Shown: positions 27,756-38,528, counted from the stretch's first letter. The stretch: 64,000 nt of DNA from Anaerolineales bacterium (GCA_027023425.1 JALVVL010000041.1:8336-72335), one strand, 5' to 3'. Notes: generated from the sequence alone by a model not told the origin. Numbers and translations: made by a program.

Positions 27756-28914
27756 GGGCAAGCTACTAAGGGCTTGCGGTGGATGCCTAGGCGCCAAGAG
27801 CCGATGAAGGACGCGGCACACTGCGATAAGCCTCGGGGAGGCGTGTGCAGCCTTTGATCCGGGGATTTCCGAATGGGGAAACCCGCCATGGCAAACCCAT
27901 GGCACCCCTGGCTGAACCCATAGGCCAGGTGGAGGGAACCCGGGGAACTGAAACATCTTAGTACCCGGAGGAAGAGAGAACATTCCCTTAGTAGTGGCGA
28001 GCGAACGGGGAAAAGCCCAAACCTGCACAACTTAGTGGCCGGCAGGCCTATGTTGTGCAGGGGTTGTAGGCCCTGCCAGGAGGAGCTGCCGATCCTCCAG
28101 GGAGTTACAAACCAACCCGTTAGCCGAAGTGGTCTGGAAAGGCCTGTCCAGAGAGGGTGATAGCCCCGTAGGCGAAAACGGGTTGGCTCCCGGCAGTGAG
28201 CCTGAGTACCGTCGGGCACGCTAATCCGGCGGGAAGCAGGGAGGTCCACCTTCCAAGGCTAAATACTCTTGGCGACCGATAGTGCACAAGTACCGTGAGG
28301 GAAAGGTGAAAAGCACCCCGGTGAGGGGAGTGAAATAGAACCTGAAACCGCAAGCCTACAAGCAGTCGGAGGGCTATGCCGGGTTGAGCGCCTTTGAGCG
28401 TTCCCCGGAAAGCCTGACGGCGTGCCTTTTGGAGAATGAGCCTGCGAGTTAATCTCAGTGGCGAGGCTAAGGGAGTAACACCCGGAGCCGTAGCGAAAGC
28501 GAGTCTGAATAGGGCGTTTAGTCGCTGGGATTAGGCACGAAACCAGGTGAGCTAACCATGGGCAGGGTGAAGGCGGGGTAAAACCCGCTGGAGGCCCGAA
28601 CCGGTGTCCGTTGCAAAGGGCTCGGATGACCTGTGGTTAGAGGTGATATGCCAAACGAACCTGGAGATAGCTTGTTCTCCCCGAAATAGCTTTAGGGCTA
28701 GCGTCACGCGTTCAGTACCGGAGGTAGAGCACTGGATGGGCTAGGGGGCTCACCGCTTACCGAACCCAACCAAACTCCGAATGCCGGTACTCCACAGCGT
28801 GGCAGTCGGACCGCGGGAGATGAGTTTCGTGGTCGAGAGGGAAAGAGCCCAGACCATCGGCTAAGGTCCCTAAGTCCAGGCTAAGTGGGAAACGAGGTGG
28901 GACTGCCGAGACAA

Positions 28915-28972
<58 letters not shown>

Positions 28973-29697
28973 AAGTGGTCCTGCGCGGAAAATGTATCGG
29001 GGCTAAAGCCTGGCACCGAAGCCATGGGTCTCCGTCGCCTGCGGGCGGCGGGGGCGGTAGGGGAGCGTTCTGTGCGCGCCGAAGCCGTACCGTGAGGAGC
29101 GGTGGAGCGCACAGAAGTGAGAATGCAGGCACGAGTAGCGTACAAACGCGTGAGAACCGCGTTCGCCGAAAGTCCAAGGTTTCCGACGGCAGGTCAATCC
29201 GCGTCGGGTTAGGCGGGCCTTAGCCGAGGCCGAAAGGCGTAGGCGATGGACAGCCGGTCAACATTCCGGCCCCGCCCGGATGGAGCGATGGGGCGACGCG
29301 GCGAGGTAGGCCAGCCGGCGATTGGTAGTGCCGGTGCCAAGCGCGTAGGCGTTGAGGCCCGTAGGCAAATCCGCGGGCTGAGTCGAGGCGTGATGGCGAG
29401 CCCTTGAGGCGTAAGTGGCCCACCCTTGCCGCCGAGAAAACCCTCTAAGCGTTGAAGTCCGGGCGCCCGTACCGCAAACCGACACTGGTGGACGGGTAGA
29501 GTATACCAAGGCGAACGGGAGAACCCTCGTTAAGGAACTCGGCAAATTGGCCCCGTAACTTCGGGAGAAGGGGTGCCCCATTAGGGTGAAGGCCCTCGCG
29601 GCTGGAGCCCGAAGGGGCCGCAGCGAACAGGCTCTGGGGACTGTTTAACAAAAACACAGGTCTCTGCGAAACCGTAAGGTGACGTATAGGGGCTGAA

Positions 29698-29731
<34 letters not shown>

Positions 29732-29750
29732 TAGCCGCCTTCGGGCGGCG

Positions 29751-30561
<811 letters not shown>

Positions 30562-30650
30562 AAGTTCCGACCCGCACGAAAGGCTTAACCACCGGAGCAC
30601 TGTCTCAACGAGGGACCCGGCGAAACTGCACTGTGCGTGAAGATGCGCAC

Positions 30651-30690
<40 letters not shown>

Positions 30691-30837
30691 CAGCTTGGCA
30701 TTGAGCTTGGGCATAGCCTGTGTAGGATAGGTGGGAGGCTGAGAAGCCGGGGCGCCAGCCTCGGTGGAGCCGCCGGTGAAATACCACCCTGGCTATGTCT
30801 AGGCCCTAACCCCGCGCCGTTAGCCGGGCGGGGGACC

Positions 30838-30893
<56 letters not shown>

Positions 30894-31034
30894 CCAAAGG
30901 TTCCCTCAGGGTGAATGGAAACCACCCGTAGAGTGTAAAGGCACAAGGGAGCTTGACTGCAAGGCCAACGCGCCGAGCAGGGACGAAAGTCGGGCTTAGT
31001 GATCCCACGGTACCGTGTGGAAGGGCCGTGGCTT

Positions 31035-31067
<33 letters not shown>

Positions 31068-31103
31068 GGTGAGGCCCAAGAGTTCACATCGACGGCCTCG
31101 CTC

Positions 31104-31237
<134 letters not shown>

Positions 31238-31300
31238 TAGGGGACTTGAGAGGATCTGCTCCTAGTACGAGAGGACCGGAGTGGACGGACCTCTGGTGTG

Positions 31301-31333
<33 letters not shown>

Positions 31334-31343
31334 CACGTCCGGC

Positions 31344-31375
<32 letters not shown>

Positions 31376-31610
31376 ACCCGCCTCAAGATTAGGTCCCCCA
31401 CCGGGATAACCGGGTAAGGCCGCAGGAAGACTACCTGCTTGATAGGCGGCAAGTGTAAGCGCAGCAATGCGTTTAGCTTAGCCGTACTAATGGCCGAGGG
31501 CTTGCCCCGTGATGCGGAGAACCAGGCGTTCTTCGCGGCGGCGCTTTTCGCTACCGCACACTCTATTCACGCCGTCATCTGCACTTTTCCACCCTCTTGT
31601 GAACAAACCC

Positions 31611-31728
31611 TCTTGGTGACTTTAGCGGCGGGGGTACACCCGGCCACATCCCGAACCCGGAAGTTAAGCCCGCCAGCGCCGATGGTACTTGGGGGGCGAC
31701 CCCCTGGGAGAGTAGGTCGTCGCCAAGA
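31611..31728 (+). rRNA. rrf: 5S ribosomal RNA
   Basis: TCTTGGTGAC pairs with GTCGCCAAGA to close the molecule. Conserved ACCCGGCCACATCCCGAACC, GAAGTTAAG and GGGAGAGTAGG are present. GGGTTTTT follows directly and may terminate the operon. Confidence 0.95.
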
Positions 31729-31768
31729 GGGTTTTTCGTTTTACCCACTTCCGCCCACTTGCCGCCGG

Positions 31769-31796
31769 TTGACAAATTTTGGCCGCGCGGTATAAT
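31769..31796 (+). promoter_or_regulatory. Promoter of tRNA-Lys
   Basis: A perfect TTGACA (31769-31774) and a perfect TATAAT (31791-31796) are 16 bases apart and 16 bases before tRNA-Lys. Confidence 0.9.
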
Positions 31797-31812
31797 GTGG
31801 GCGTTCGTTTGT

Positions 31813-31885
31813 GGCCCATTAGCTCAATTGGAAGAGCAGGGGACTCTTAATCCCTTGGTTGCAGGTTCGAGTCCTGCATGGGTCA
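31813..31885 (+). tRNA. tRNA-Lys (anticodon CTT)
   Basis: The acceptor stem GGCCCAT pairs with ATGGGTC (one G-T pair). The anticodon loop is CTCTTAA. It has its own promoter and terminator. Confidence 0.94.
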
Positions 31886-31890
31886 CCTTG

Positions 31891-31918
31891 CCCCTCGTAT
31901 AACCGAGGGGCTTTTTTG
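31891..31918 (+). terminator. Terminator of tRNA-Lys
   Basis: CCCCTCG, loop TATAAC and CGAGGGG are followed by CTTTTTTG. Confidence 0.92.
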
Positions 31919-32340
31919 TTTTATTAGGGGATTGGGGTAATGTGGGGTTTAGGAATTGGGGTGCTAAGGGCCTATTCAAAGAGTTCTCACAGATGTGTTA
32001 CTGCGGCGCGGGATAGCCGCTGAAGCGGTCTCCACACGGATGCTCTACTTGGTGCATTCTCAAACAAGATTTTGGTCATTGCGGAAGGTGCCATCTGCCT
32101 TCTTGGTGGCAAGATCTCACCCATCCCCCGCTGAGCCTCGCTGGCGCTTGGCTCATCTGCCCCCTTCCCTCCCTTACCAAGGGAGGGAAGGGGGCGGCTA
32201 CGGCGGGCTGAGCGGAAACGAGGCCTCGCCGTAGCGGGGGTAGGGAGAGATTGAGCCATGCGACTGGGCATTGCCGAAGAGCCTAAACCCAACATCTGGG
32301 TTGATTATGCACTGGTTTGTAGATTTTTTACTCAACGATG
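31919..32340. repeat. Gene-free stretch with dispersed repeat, copy 2 (uninterrupted)
   Basis: Bases about 32112-32313 are the reverse complement of the split element at 9684-10160. They include a palindromic centre (CCCTTCCCTCCCTTAC / AAGGGAGGGAAGGGGG). Bases 31919-32110 hold nothing I recognise. Confidence 0.7.
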
Positions 32341-32362
32341 CCACACCGCGAACTTTGTTTCA

Positions 32363-32390
32363 TTTTGGAAAAATTTTTGCCAACTGCGCT
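32363..32390 (+). promoter_or_regulatory. Candidate operator before the small HTH gene
   Basis: TTGG and CCAA are 11 bases apart within TTTTGGAAAAATTTTTGCCA and the following ACTGCG. The half TTTTNCCAACTGNCG-like part is shared with the operator candidate at 32648-32672 before cas3. Confidence 0.35.
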
Positions 32391-32430
32391 TTAGCCTGAG
32401 AAATAGAACCCTACTTCTCAGGAGGCGCAG

Positions 32431-32634
32431 ATGGCACGTTTACCCGTTGGTGAAAAGCAGCGAAAGAAGAAAAAAGTGTGGCGTTTGCTTTGGGGGCATC
32501 CTTTTGGGTTGAAGGAAAGCGAAATTGCCGAAGAATTGGGCTGGCACCGCCGCACAGCGAACAACTATTTGCGAGAACTTGCAGAAGACGGCAAGGCTTC
32601 CAAAGTAGGACGCTTGTGGTTTGCCGAAAAATGA
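32431..32634 (+). CDS. Small winged-helix DNA-binding protein next to cas3
   Basis: This 67-aa protein consists of a basic N terminus and one helix-turn-helix with wing: KESEIAEELGWHRRTANNYL then RELAEDGKASKVGRLWF. It closely resembles residues 29-64 of the WYL-Cas3 fusion encoded 82 bases downstream (EREIAEMLNLPRRTVNNYLR, ELEREGRVYKDGRYWL), so the two probably arose by duplication and may bind the same kind of DNA site. It has no ligand-binding domain. CAGGAGGCG lies 6 bases before the ATG. A role as a regulator of the CRISPR locus is an inference from position and similarity. Confidence 0.75.
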   Translation: MARLPVGEKQRKKKKVWRLLWGHPFGLKESEIAEELGWHRRTANNYLRELAEDGKASKVGRLWFAEK

Positions 32635-32647
32635 AATGGCAGATTGG

Positions 32648-32679
32648 CCGTTGGTAATTTTCCAACTGGCGTGTACAAT
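32648..32679 (+). promoter_or_regulatory. Promoter of the cas operon with overlapping inverted repeat
   Basis: TTGGTA (32651-32656) and TACAAT (32674-32679) are 17 bases apart. GTTGG (32650-32654) and CCAAC (32662-32666) form an inverted repeat over the -35 box, flanked by GCC on the left and GGC on the right. This is where a repressor would be expected to bind. The cas3 start is 37 bases after the -10 box. Confidence 0.65.
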
Positions 32680-32716
32680 CAAACTATAGCCATTACTTGA
32701 CTGAAAGGGGTGTCTT

Positions 32717-35700
32717 ATGGGACGGGTGGATGACCTTACAAAACGCCAACGCATAGAAGCCGTGTGGGCTTTGGTGCGGCGAAACCGCAACGGAATTTTG
32801 GAGCGCGAAATTGCCGAGATGCTCAATTTGCCGCGCCGCACGGTGAATAATTACCTTCGGGAGTTGGAGCGCGAGGGGAGGGTATACAAAGACGGTCGTT
32901 ATTGGCTTCCCTTCCCCTGGGAAGAAACCCGCTTGCGCCCCATCCAACTTACGCCTGAGGAAGCAATCTACCTTTACTTAGGCGCTCGCTTGTTGAGCAA
33001 GCAGATGGACCGCCGCAATGAGGCCGCCGAAAGCGCGCAACTCAAACTGGCGAGCGCTTTGCGCGATGACGCTGGTTTGGGGGATGCGATTGTCCGTGCC
33101 GCTCAGGAATTGGCAGCCAAACCGGAAGATGCCCATCATCGCTCTATCTTTCGTGAGGTGGTGCAGGGTTATATCTACCGCCGGAAGGTGCGCTTGCTTT
33201 ACAAGCCCCTGAATTGGAAGCATCCTTTTGAGACCACTTTTTCCACTTACATGATTGAGCCTTCGCTCATCGGCTCGGCCGTTTATCTCATCGGTCATAG
33301 CAGCCGCCCTAATGCCCTGCGGGCTTATAAACTGGAGCGCATTCAAAAGGCCGTTGTGACTTCTGAGCCGTACACCATCCCCGCTGATTTTGAAGGTGTG
33401 AGCGCTTTGCGAAAGAGTTGGGGCGTTGTGCTCGGTGAAGAGACGGTGAAAGTGGCCTTGCGGTTTAGCCCGCGGGTGCGTGAAAGGGTTCAGGAAACGA
33501 TATGGCACCCTTCGCAGCAGTTGTTTGAAGACCCTGACCGCGGGGGCTGGTTGCGCTGGGAGGCCGAGATCACCCACATTCTGGAAATTTTGCCCTGGGT
33601 GCGCTCGTGGGGCGCGGATGTGGAGGCGTTGGAGCCCCCTGAACTGGCCCGCACCCTGCGTCAGGAGGCCCGTCGGCTGATGCACCTTTACTTTCCGGAC
33701 CCCCGGCCTCGGCCACCGTACCTTTACCTGTGGGCCAAGGCCCGGCGAGACGATTTTCACCCTCTGCTCTATCACTTGCTGGATGTGGGCGCCTGCGCCG
33801 AGGCGCTTTGGGAGGTGGCGCTGACCCCCGCTGCTCGCGCGCAACTGGCCCATGACCTGGGCTTGAGCGAGGAAGAGGTCCGCCGCCTGGTTGTCTTCCT
33901 GGCGGCTGTGCATGACATCGGCAAGGCGGCTCCGGCCTTCCAGACCAAGGTGCCGGCCCTGCGGGAGGCGTTGCGCGCCCAGGGCTACGATTTCCCCGAA
34001 GCGGCAGAAAACGGCACCCCGCACAGCGTGATCAGCGCCTGGATGCTGCGCCGTTGGTTTCAGGAGATGTGGAGTTGGCCGCGCAGGGCGGCCCGTCACC
34101 TTGCCTACGCTGTGGGCGCGCATCACGGCCTGTGGCCTTTGAGCCGCCAGGTGAGCGCTCTCCGCGACTTGCGCAAAGACGATTTGGGAAACGCTCCCCT
34201 TTGGGAGCATGCCCGCCGCACGCTCCTGGAGAGCGTGGCGCAGGTCTTTTCGCCCCCCACGCAGGTGGAGATGCCCAAAGCCCCGGAGGTCGTCAACCGG
34301 GTGGTCACACTGCTGGCGGGCTTCGTTACCGTGGCCGACTGGTTGGGCTCGATGGAAACTTTCTTTCCTTACGAGGATCGCATCTTCACGGCTGAGGAAT
34401 ACCTGCCCCAGGCCCGGCGTCAGGCCAGGGAGGCCGTGGAAGACACCGGCTGGCTGCACGCCTGGCAGGCCACGGGCGAGATCTGGCCTTTTGAGCGCTT
34501 GTTTGACTTTGACGCCCCCCGCCCTTTCCAGGCGGAGGGCTTGCGCCTGGCCCGCGAGGTGGCACACCCCGCCCTGGTCATCGTGGAGGCCCCCACTGGC
34601 CAGGGGAAAACCGAACTGGCGCTGGCCCTGGCCGACGCCTGGCTTCAGGGGCGGGGCGGGCGCGGCCTGTATCTCGCCATGCCCACCCAGGCCACCAGCA
34701 ACGCCATGCACCGCCGCCTGCGCCGTTTTGTGGAGCGCCGTTACCCTGAGCAACAATCCCGGGTGGTGCTGGCCCACAGCCGCGCCCAAGATGTGCTTGA
34801 GTCGCCGAAGGGCGTTGGCGACGACCGCCCCGAGGAGACTGCCCGCGCGGCCGCCTGGTTCCTGCCCCGCAAGCGGGCGCTGTTGGCTTCCTTTGGCGTG
34901 GGCACGGTGGATCAGGCGCTGGTGGGGGCACTGCAGGCCCGGCATCACTATCTGCGCCTTTTTGGCCTGGCCCACAAGGTGGTGGTCTTTGACGAGGTGC
35001 ACGCCTACGACACTTACATGGAGATCCTTTTCCTGCGGCTGCTTGCCTGGCTGCGGGCGGTGGGTGCGTCGGTGATTGTGCTCTCGGCCACCCTGCCGCG
35101 CCGCGCCCGGGAGGCCATGTTGCGCGCCTGGACTTCCGCGCCGCTGCCCCCGCAGGAGCCTGCATACCCCCGCCTGACCATCGCCACCCCCCAGGGGGTG
35201 CAGAGCCATGCCTTGCCCGCGCCCGCCGACCGCACGGTGGCTTTGGGATGGCTGGATGCCCGTGCCCCTGACGCCCTGGCCGATTGGCTGGTCGACCGCC
35301 TGGCTCAGGGGGGCTGTGCCGCTGTGATCTGCAACACGGTGAACCGCGCCCAGGAAGTGTATGCCGCCGTGCGGGAGCGCTTCCCCGAGGACGAGCGCTT
35401 GCTCTTCCACGCCCGGATGCCCTTCGCCTGGCGGGTGGACATCGAGGAAGAAGTCCTCAACCGCTTTGGCAACGCCCAGAATGCTCAGCGTCCTCGGCGC
35501 TTTGTGCTGGTGGCTACCCAGGTCATTGAGCAAAGCCTGGATCTGGACTTTGACCTCATGGTTAGCGAACTGGCGCCGGTGGATTTGCTCATCCAGCGGG
35601 CCGGGCGGCTGCACCGTCACGTCCACCCTCGGCCCGTAGGGTTGGAGGAGCCTCAATTGTGGATTCTGCGCCCCCAGGGTGACCTGGCTGCCCCCACCTT

Positions 35701-36409
35701 TGGCCCCAGCCGTTATGTGTACGCGCCTTACATCCTGTGGCGCACGTACCTGGCCCTGGCTCCTCGGCAAGCGTTGCGGTTGCCCGCAGACACAGACGCG
35801 CTGATGCGGGCGGTGTACGCCCCGTGGGCCGAGGGTCAGGCCGACTCGATTCTGGACGGGCTGCCCGAGGAGGCGCGCTGTGCCGCTGCGGCCGGGCTGG
35901 CCGAGGCTTGGCAGAAATGGGAAGCCCAAACTGGAGACAGGGCTCGTAAGGCAGAGTTGCGCGTCTTGCCCAAAGTGAATGAAGTGCCTCTTACTACGGA
36001 GGACGTTGAGACGAGGCTGGAGGACGATGAGGAAGCCCTTAAGCATCCGGACCTCAAGGCCCTCACGCGGCTCATCGTGCCCGGTGTGACGCTGCTTCCC
36101 TTGCATCGCCAACCCGACGGACGGCTGACCTTAGAGCCGGATGGTGGCCTGGAGGTGTCGCTGGAAGCGCGCCCCACCCGACCTCATGCCCGAGAAATGC
36201 GGCGCTACCTGGTGCAGGTGCACCACCAGGGCTTGCTCCACAGCCCGGGCTTGCCCGCGCCGCCCTCGGCGTGGCAGCGGGTGGCTGGATTGCGCGGCGT
36301 GGTGCCCCTGGTGTTGGAGGATGGCGAGGCCCACATCGGCCCTTGGCGGCTGCGGCTGGATCGCGAATTTGGCTTGCGCTTGGAGGATACACGAAAGGAG
36401 GTTCCATGA
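32717..36409 (+). CDS. cas3: Fusion of an HTH-WYL-WCX regulator with Cas3 nuclease-helicase
   Basis: This 1,230-aa protein joins two complete modules. Residues 1-65 form a winged HTH (REIAEMLNLPRRTVNNYLRE). Residues about 100-235 form a WYL domain (YIYRRKVRLLYKP, then VYLIGHSSRPNALRAYKLER). Residues about 237-325 form the WCX extension (VKVALRFSPRVRERVQETIW). From about 335 it is type I-E Cas3: HD nuclease with H348, H353, H399-D400 (VHDIGK) and H469-H470; Walker A TGQGKT (627-632); DEVH box (759-762); SATLP; and QRAGR (960-964) in motif VI. Cas3 is recruited to Cascade-bound DNA, unwinds it and shreds it. WYL domains sense nucleotides or nucleic acids and usually regulate transcription. An internal ATG at 33680 (codon 322), with AGGAGG 11 bases upstream, could also yield a stand-alone 909-aa Cas3. 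The stop overlaps cas8e. Confidence 0.92.
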   Translation: MGRVDDLTKRQRIEAVWALVRRNRNGILEREIAEMLNLPRRTVNNYLRELEREGRVYKDGRYWLPFPWEETRLRPIQLTPEEAIYLYLGARLLSKQMDRRNEAAESAQLKLASALRDDAGLGDAIVRAAQELAAKPEDAHHRSIFREVVQGYIYRRKVRLLYKPLNWKHPFETTFSTYMIEPSLIGSAVYLIGHSSRPNALRAYKLERIQKAVVTSEPYTIPADFEGVSALRKSWGVVLGEETVKVALRFSPRVRERVQETIWHPSQQLFEDPDRGGWLRWEAEITHILEILPWVRSWGADVEALEPPELARTLRQEARRLMHLYFPDPRPRPPYLYLWAKARRDDFHPLLYHLLDVGACAEALWEVALTPAARAQLAHDLGLSEEEVRRLVVFLAAVHDIGKAAPAFQTKVPALREALRAQGYDFPEAAENGTPHSVISAWMLRRWFQEMWSWPRRAARHLAYAVGAHHGLWPLSRQVSALRDLRKDDLGNAPLWEHARRTLLESVAQVFSPPTQVEMPKAPEVVNRVVTLLAGFVTVADWLGSMETFFPYEDRIFTAEEYLPQARRQAREAVEDTGWLHAWQATGEIWPFERLFDFDAPRPFQAEGLRLAREVAHPALVIVEAPTGQGKTELALALADAWLQGRGGRGLYLAMPTQATSNAMHRRLRRFVERRYPEQQSRVVLAHSRAQDVLESPKGVGDDRPEETARAAAWFLPRKRALLASFGVGTVDQALVGALQARHHYLRLFGLAHKVVVFDEVHAYDTYMEILFLRLLAWLRAVGASVIVLSATLPRRAREAMLRAWTSAPLPPQEPAYPRLTIATPQGVQSHALPAPADRTVALGWLDARAPDALADWLVDRLAQGGCAAVICNTVNRAQEVYAAVRERFPEDERLLFHARMPFAWRVDIEEEVLNRFGNAQNAQRPRRFVLVATQVIEQSLDLDFDLMVSELAPVDLLIQRAGRLHRHVHPRPVGLEEPQLWILRPQGDLAAPTFGPSRYVYAPYILWRTYLALAPRQALRLPADTDALMRAVYAPWAEGQADSILDGLPEEARCAAAAGLAEAWQKWEAQTGDRARKAELRVLPKVNEVPLTTEDVETRLEDDEEALKHPDLKALTRLIVPGVTLLPLHRQPDGRLTLEPDGGLEVSLEARPTRPHAREMRRYLVQVHHQGLLHSPGLPAPPSAWQRVAGLRGVVPLVLEDGEAHIGPWRLRLDREFGLRLEDTRKEVP

Positions 36410-37971
36410 ACACACCCACTTACGACTTGCTCACCGAACCCTGGATTCCCGTGCTGCGCGCCGATGGCTCGGCGGCTCAGGTGGGGCTGCGTGAAGCCCT
36501 GCTCCAGGCCCACGAGATTCAGGGGTTGACCGGCGAAACGCCCCTGGTGGTGGCGGCCCTGTACCGGTTGCTGTTGGCCGTGCTGTACCGCGCTCTGGGT
36601 GCCCCCGTTGATGTGTATGATTGGGAAGAAATCTGGCGCCAAAAGCGGTTCCCGGCCGAGGCGCTGGAAGCCTACCTGGAGCGCTGGCATGCCCGATTTG
36701 ACCTGTTTCACCCTGAGCACCCGTTCTTGCAATGGCCGGACGAGCGGGTACGGCCCAAATCGGTGAGTGCTCTGGTGCCCCACATGGCCTCAGGCAACAA
36801 CGCCACCCTGTTCGACCACCATCATGCCGGGGAGGAGGTATGGCTGACCCCCGCCGAGGCCGCCCGCGCTTTGCTGGTGGCGCTGGGTTTTGGCCTGGCC
36901 GGACTGAGCGGCCTGAAGCAAAAGTTTACCGATGCCCCCTGGGCGCGCGGCGCGATTTTCCTAGCCGAAGGGAATTCGCTTTTCGAAACCCTGATGTTCA
37001 ACTATTTGCCGGCCCATCGCTTTTGGGGAGCGGGGAGTTCCTCAGATGGGGATCGCCCTTTTTGGGAGGCGGAGAACCCCTTTGCTCCGGCTCGTAAGGT
37101 GCCTCTGGGGATCACCGATTATCTGACCTGGCCCAACCGCGCCATTCTGCTGAAGTCTGAGGCCACCCCCCAAGGGTGGCGGGTAGCCCAGGCTACCATC
37201 GCCCCCGGCCTCCCCTTAGACGCCCGGATTTTGGATCCCTACAAGCATTACCGCAAGGATGAGAAGCGAGGCTATTTGGTCTTGCGCTTTCAAGAAGGGC
37301 GCGCCCTCTGGCGGGATAGTGCCGCGCTTTTCCAACTCCAAACCCCGGGGCTGCGCCCCCCGCGTCCCTTGGATTGGCTTTCCTATCTGGTCGAGGAGGG
37401 GCTGCTGCTGCCCCAGGCTCGTTACCGCTTCATGGCGCTGGGGATGGCTACTGATAAGCGGGCTAAAGCAAAAATCAACTTTTACCGCGAGGAGCATTTG
37501 CCTCTCCCTTTGGACTATCTGGCCGACCCTGATTTGGTGCATGGGTTGGCTGTGGCGCTGGAACTGGCCGAGGTGGCTCATCGGGTGCTGGGCCAAAGCC
37601 TTTCTCGTCTGGCGACCCTGTTGCTCTCGCCCACGGCCGACGACCCCGACGGGCGCAAGCCGGATCGCAAGGATGTGAGCAACCTCACCGCTCACTGGGG
37701 CGGCCGACGATTTTACTGGTCGGCCCTGGAGACGCCCTTTTGGGAACTGCTGCTGGCCTTGCCGGGCCAGGGTGAGAAGGCTCTGGACGCCTGGCGGGAC
37801 ACGGTGTACCGCACCGCCTGCCGGGCATTTGAGCGGGTAGCGGCTTCCTTGGGCGAAACGCCCCGAGTGCTCAAAGCCGTGGCCCGCGCCGAGCGCCAAC
37901 TCTTGGGCGCGTTGTTCTGCGTCTTTCACCCCCAGGAAGAAAAATGTCAGCGCAAGAAAAAGCGATCCTGA
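36406..37971 (+). CDS. cas8e: Cascade large subunit Cas8e (Cse1/CasA)
   Basis: This 521-aa protein is the type I-E large subunit, which recognises the PAM and recruits Cas3. The N terminus TPTYDLLTEPWIPVLRADG matches the family start (N-L-L-x-x-P-W-I-P-V). VPHMASGNNATLFDHHHAGE resembles the segment that contacts target DNA in the known enzyme, and FGLAGLSGLKQKFTDAPWAR follows. A C-terminal helical bundle is expected after about residue 360. The length fits (E. coli has 502 aa). I chose the ATG at 36406, which overlaps the cas3 stop (ATGA) and has AAAGGAGG 5 bases upstream. Confidence 0.95.
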   Translation: MNTPTYDLLTEPWIPVLRADGSAAQVGLREALLQAHEIQGLTGETPLVVAALYRLLLAVLYRALGAPVDVYDWEEIWRQKRFPAEALEAYLERWHARFDLFHPEHPFLQWPDERVRPKSVSALVPHMASGNNATLFDHHHAGEEVWLTPAEAARALLVALGFGLAGLSGLKQKFTDAPWARGAIFLAEGNSLFETLMFNYLPAHRFWGAGSSSDGDRPFWEAENPFAPARKVPLGITDYLTWPNRAILLKSEATPQGWRVAQATIAPGLPLDARILDPYKHYRKDEKRGYLVLRFQEGRALWRDSAALFQLQTPGLRPPRPLDWLSYLVEEGLLLPQARYRFMALGMATDKRAKAKINFYREEHLPLPLDYLADPDLVHGLAVALELAEVAHRVLGQSLSRLATLLLSPTADDPDGRKPDRKDVSNLTAHWGGRRFYWSALETPFWELLLALPGQGEKALDAWRDTVYRTACRAFERVAASLGETPRVLKAVARAERQLLGALFCVFHPQEEKCQRKKKRS

Positions 37972-37983
37972 AAGGAGGTGTGT

Positions 37984-38481
37984 ATGTCTTCTTCTCGAGA
38001 ACCCCATCTTTTTGTGCAGTACCTGCTGACTCTGGCCGACGACCGCGCCGCGTTAGCGGCCCTGCGTCGCGGCTTGGGACGCCCCCCGGGCACTGTGCCC
38101 GAGATGTTCCCCTATGTGGTGCCGTTCTTGCCGGCTAACCCCCATCCTGAGCAAGAGGCGGCCTATTACACCATCGCCGCTCTGTTTGCCCTTCACCCTG
38201 AGAACACGCCCGAGGGCAACATGGGTGACCACATGGCCGCCGCCCGAGATGAAAAAAGCCGAGAGGCCGTGGAGCGCCGCTTTGTGGCTTTGCTTTCTGC
38301 CCATCCCGAGGATTTACCCGACCTGCTGCGGCAGGCCATCGCCTACCTCAAATCCAAAGAGGTGCCCATCAATTGGGAACGGCTGTTCCGCGACCTGCAA
38401 CTTTGGTCGCACCCTGAATACGGCGACGTGGTGCGCCGCTACTGGGCTACTGCTTTTTGGCGTTACCAACCCGAAAAATAA
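37984..38481 (+). CDS. cas11e: Cascade small subunit Cas11e (Cse2/CasB)
   Basis: This 165-aa protein is all-helical and matches Cse2 in size and position. Two copies line the belly of Cascade and stabilise the displaced strand. Recognisable segments are LFVQYLLTLADDRAALAALR, RRGLGRPPGTVPEMFPYVVP, and the C-terminal WERLFRDLQLWSHPEYGDVV followed by RRYWATAFW. The start ATG at 37984 has AAAGGAGGT upstream; a GTG six bases earlier falls inside that site. Confidence 0.92.
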   Translation: MSSSREPHLFVQYLLTLADDRAALAALRRGLGRPPGTVPEMFPYVVPFLPANPHPEQEAAYYTIAALFALHPENTPEGNMGDHMAAARDEKSREAVERRFVALLSAHPEDLPDLLRQAIAYLKSKEVPINWERLFRDLQLWSHPEYGDVVRRYWATAFWRYQPEK

Positions 38482-38528
38482 CCCTTTGAACTTCTTGTAT
38501 TCACCCAAATCACAGAAAGGAGCGAACC

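Noticed and set aside
32978-36112. 1,044-codon open frame opposite cas3
   Set aside because: It is a shadow of the GC-rich cas3 coding frame; it has low-complexity Gly/His/Gln composition and resembles no protein.
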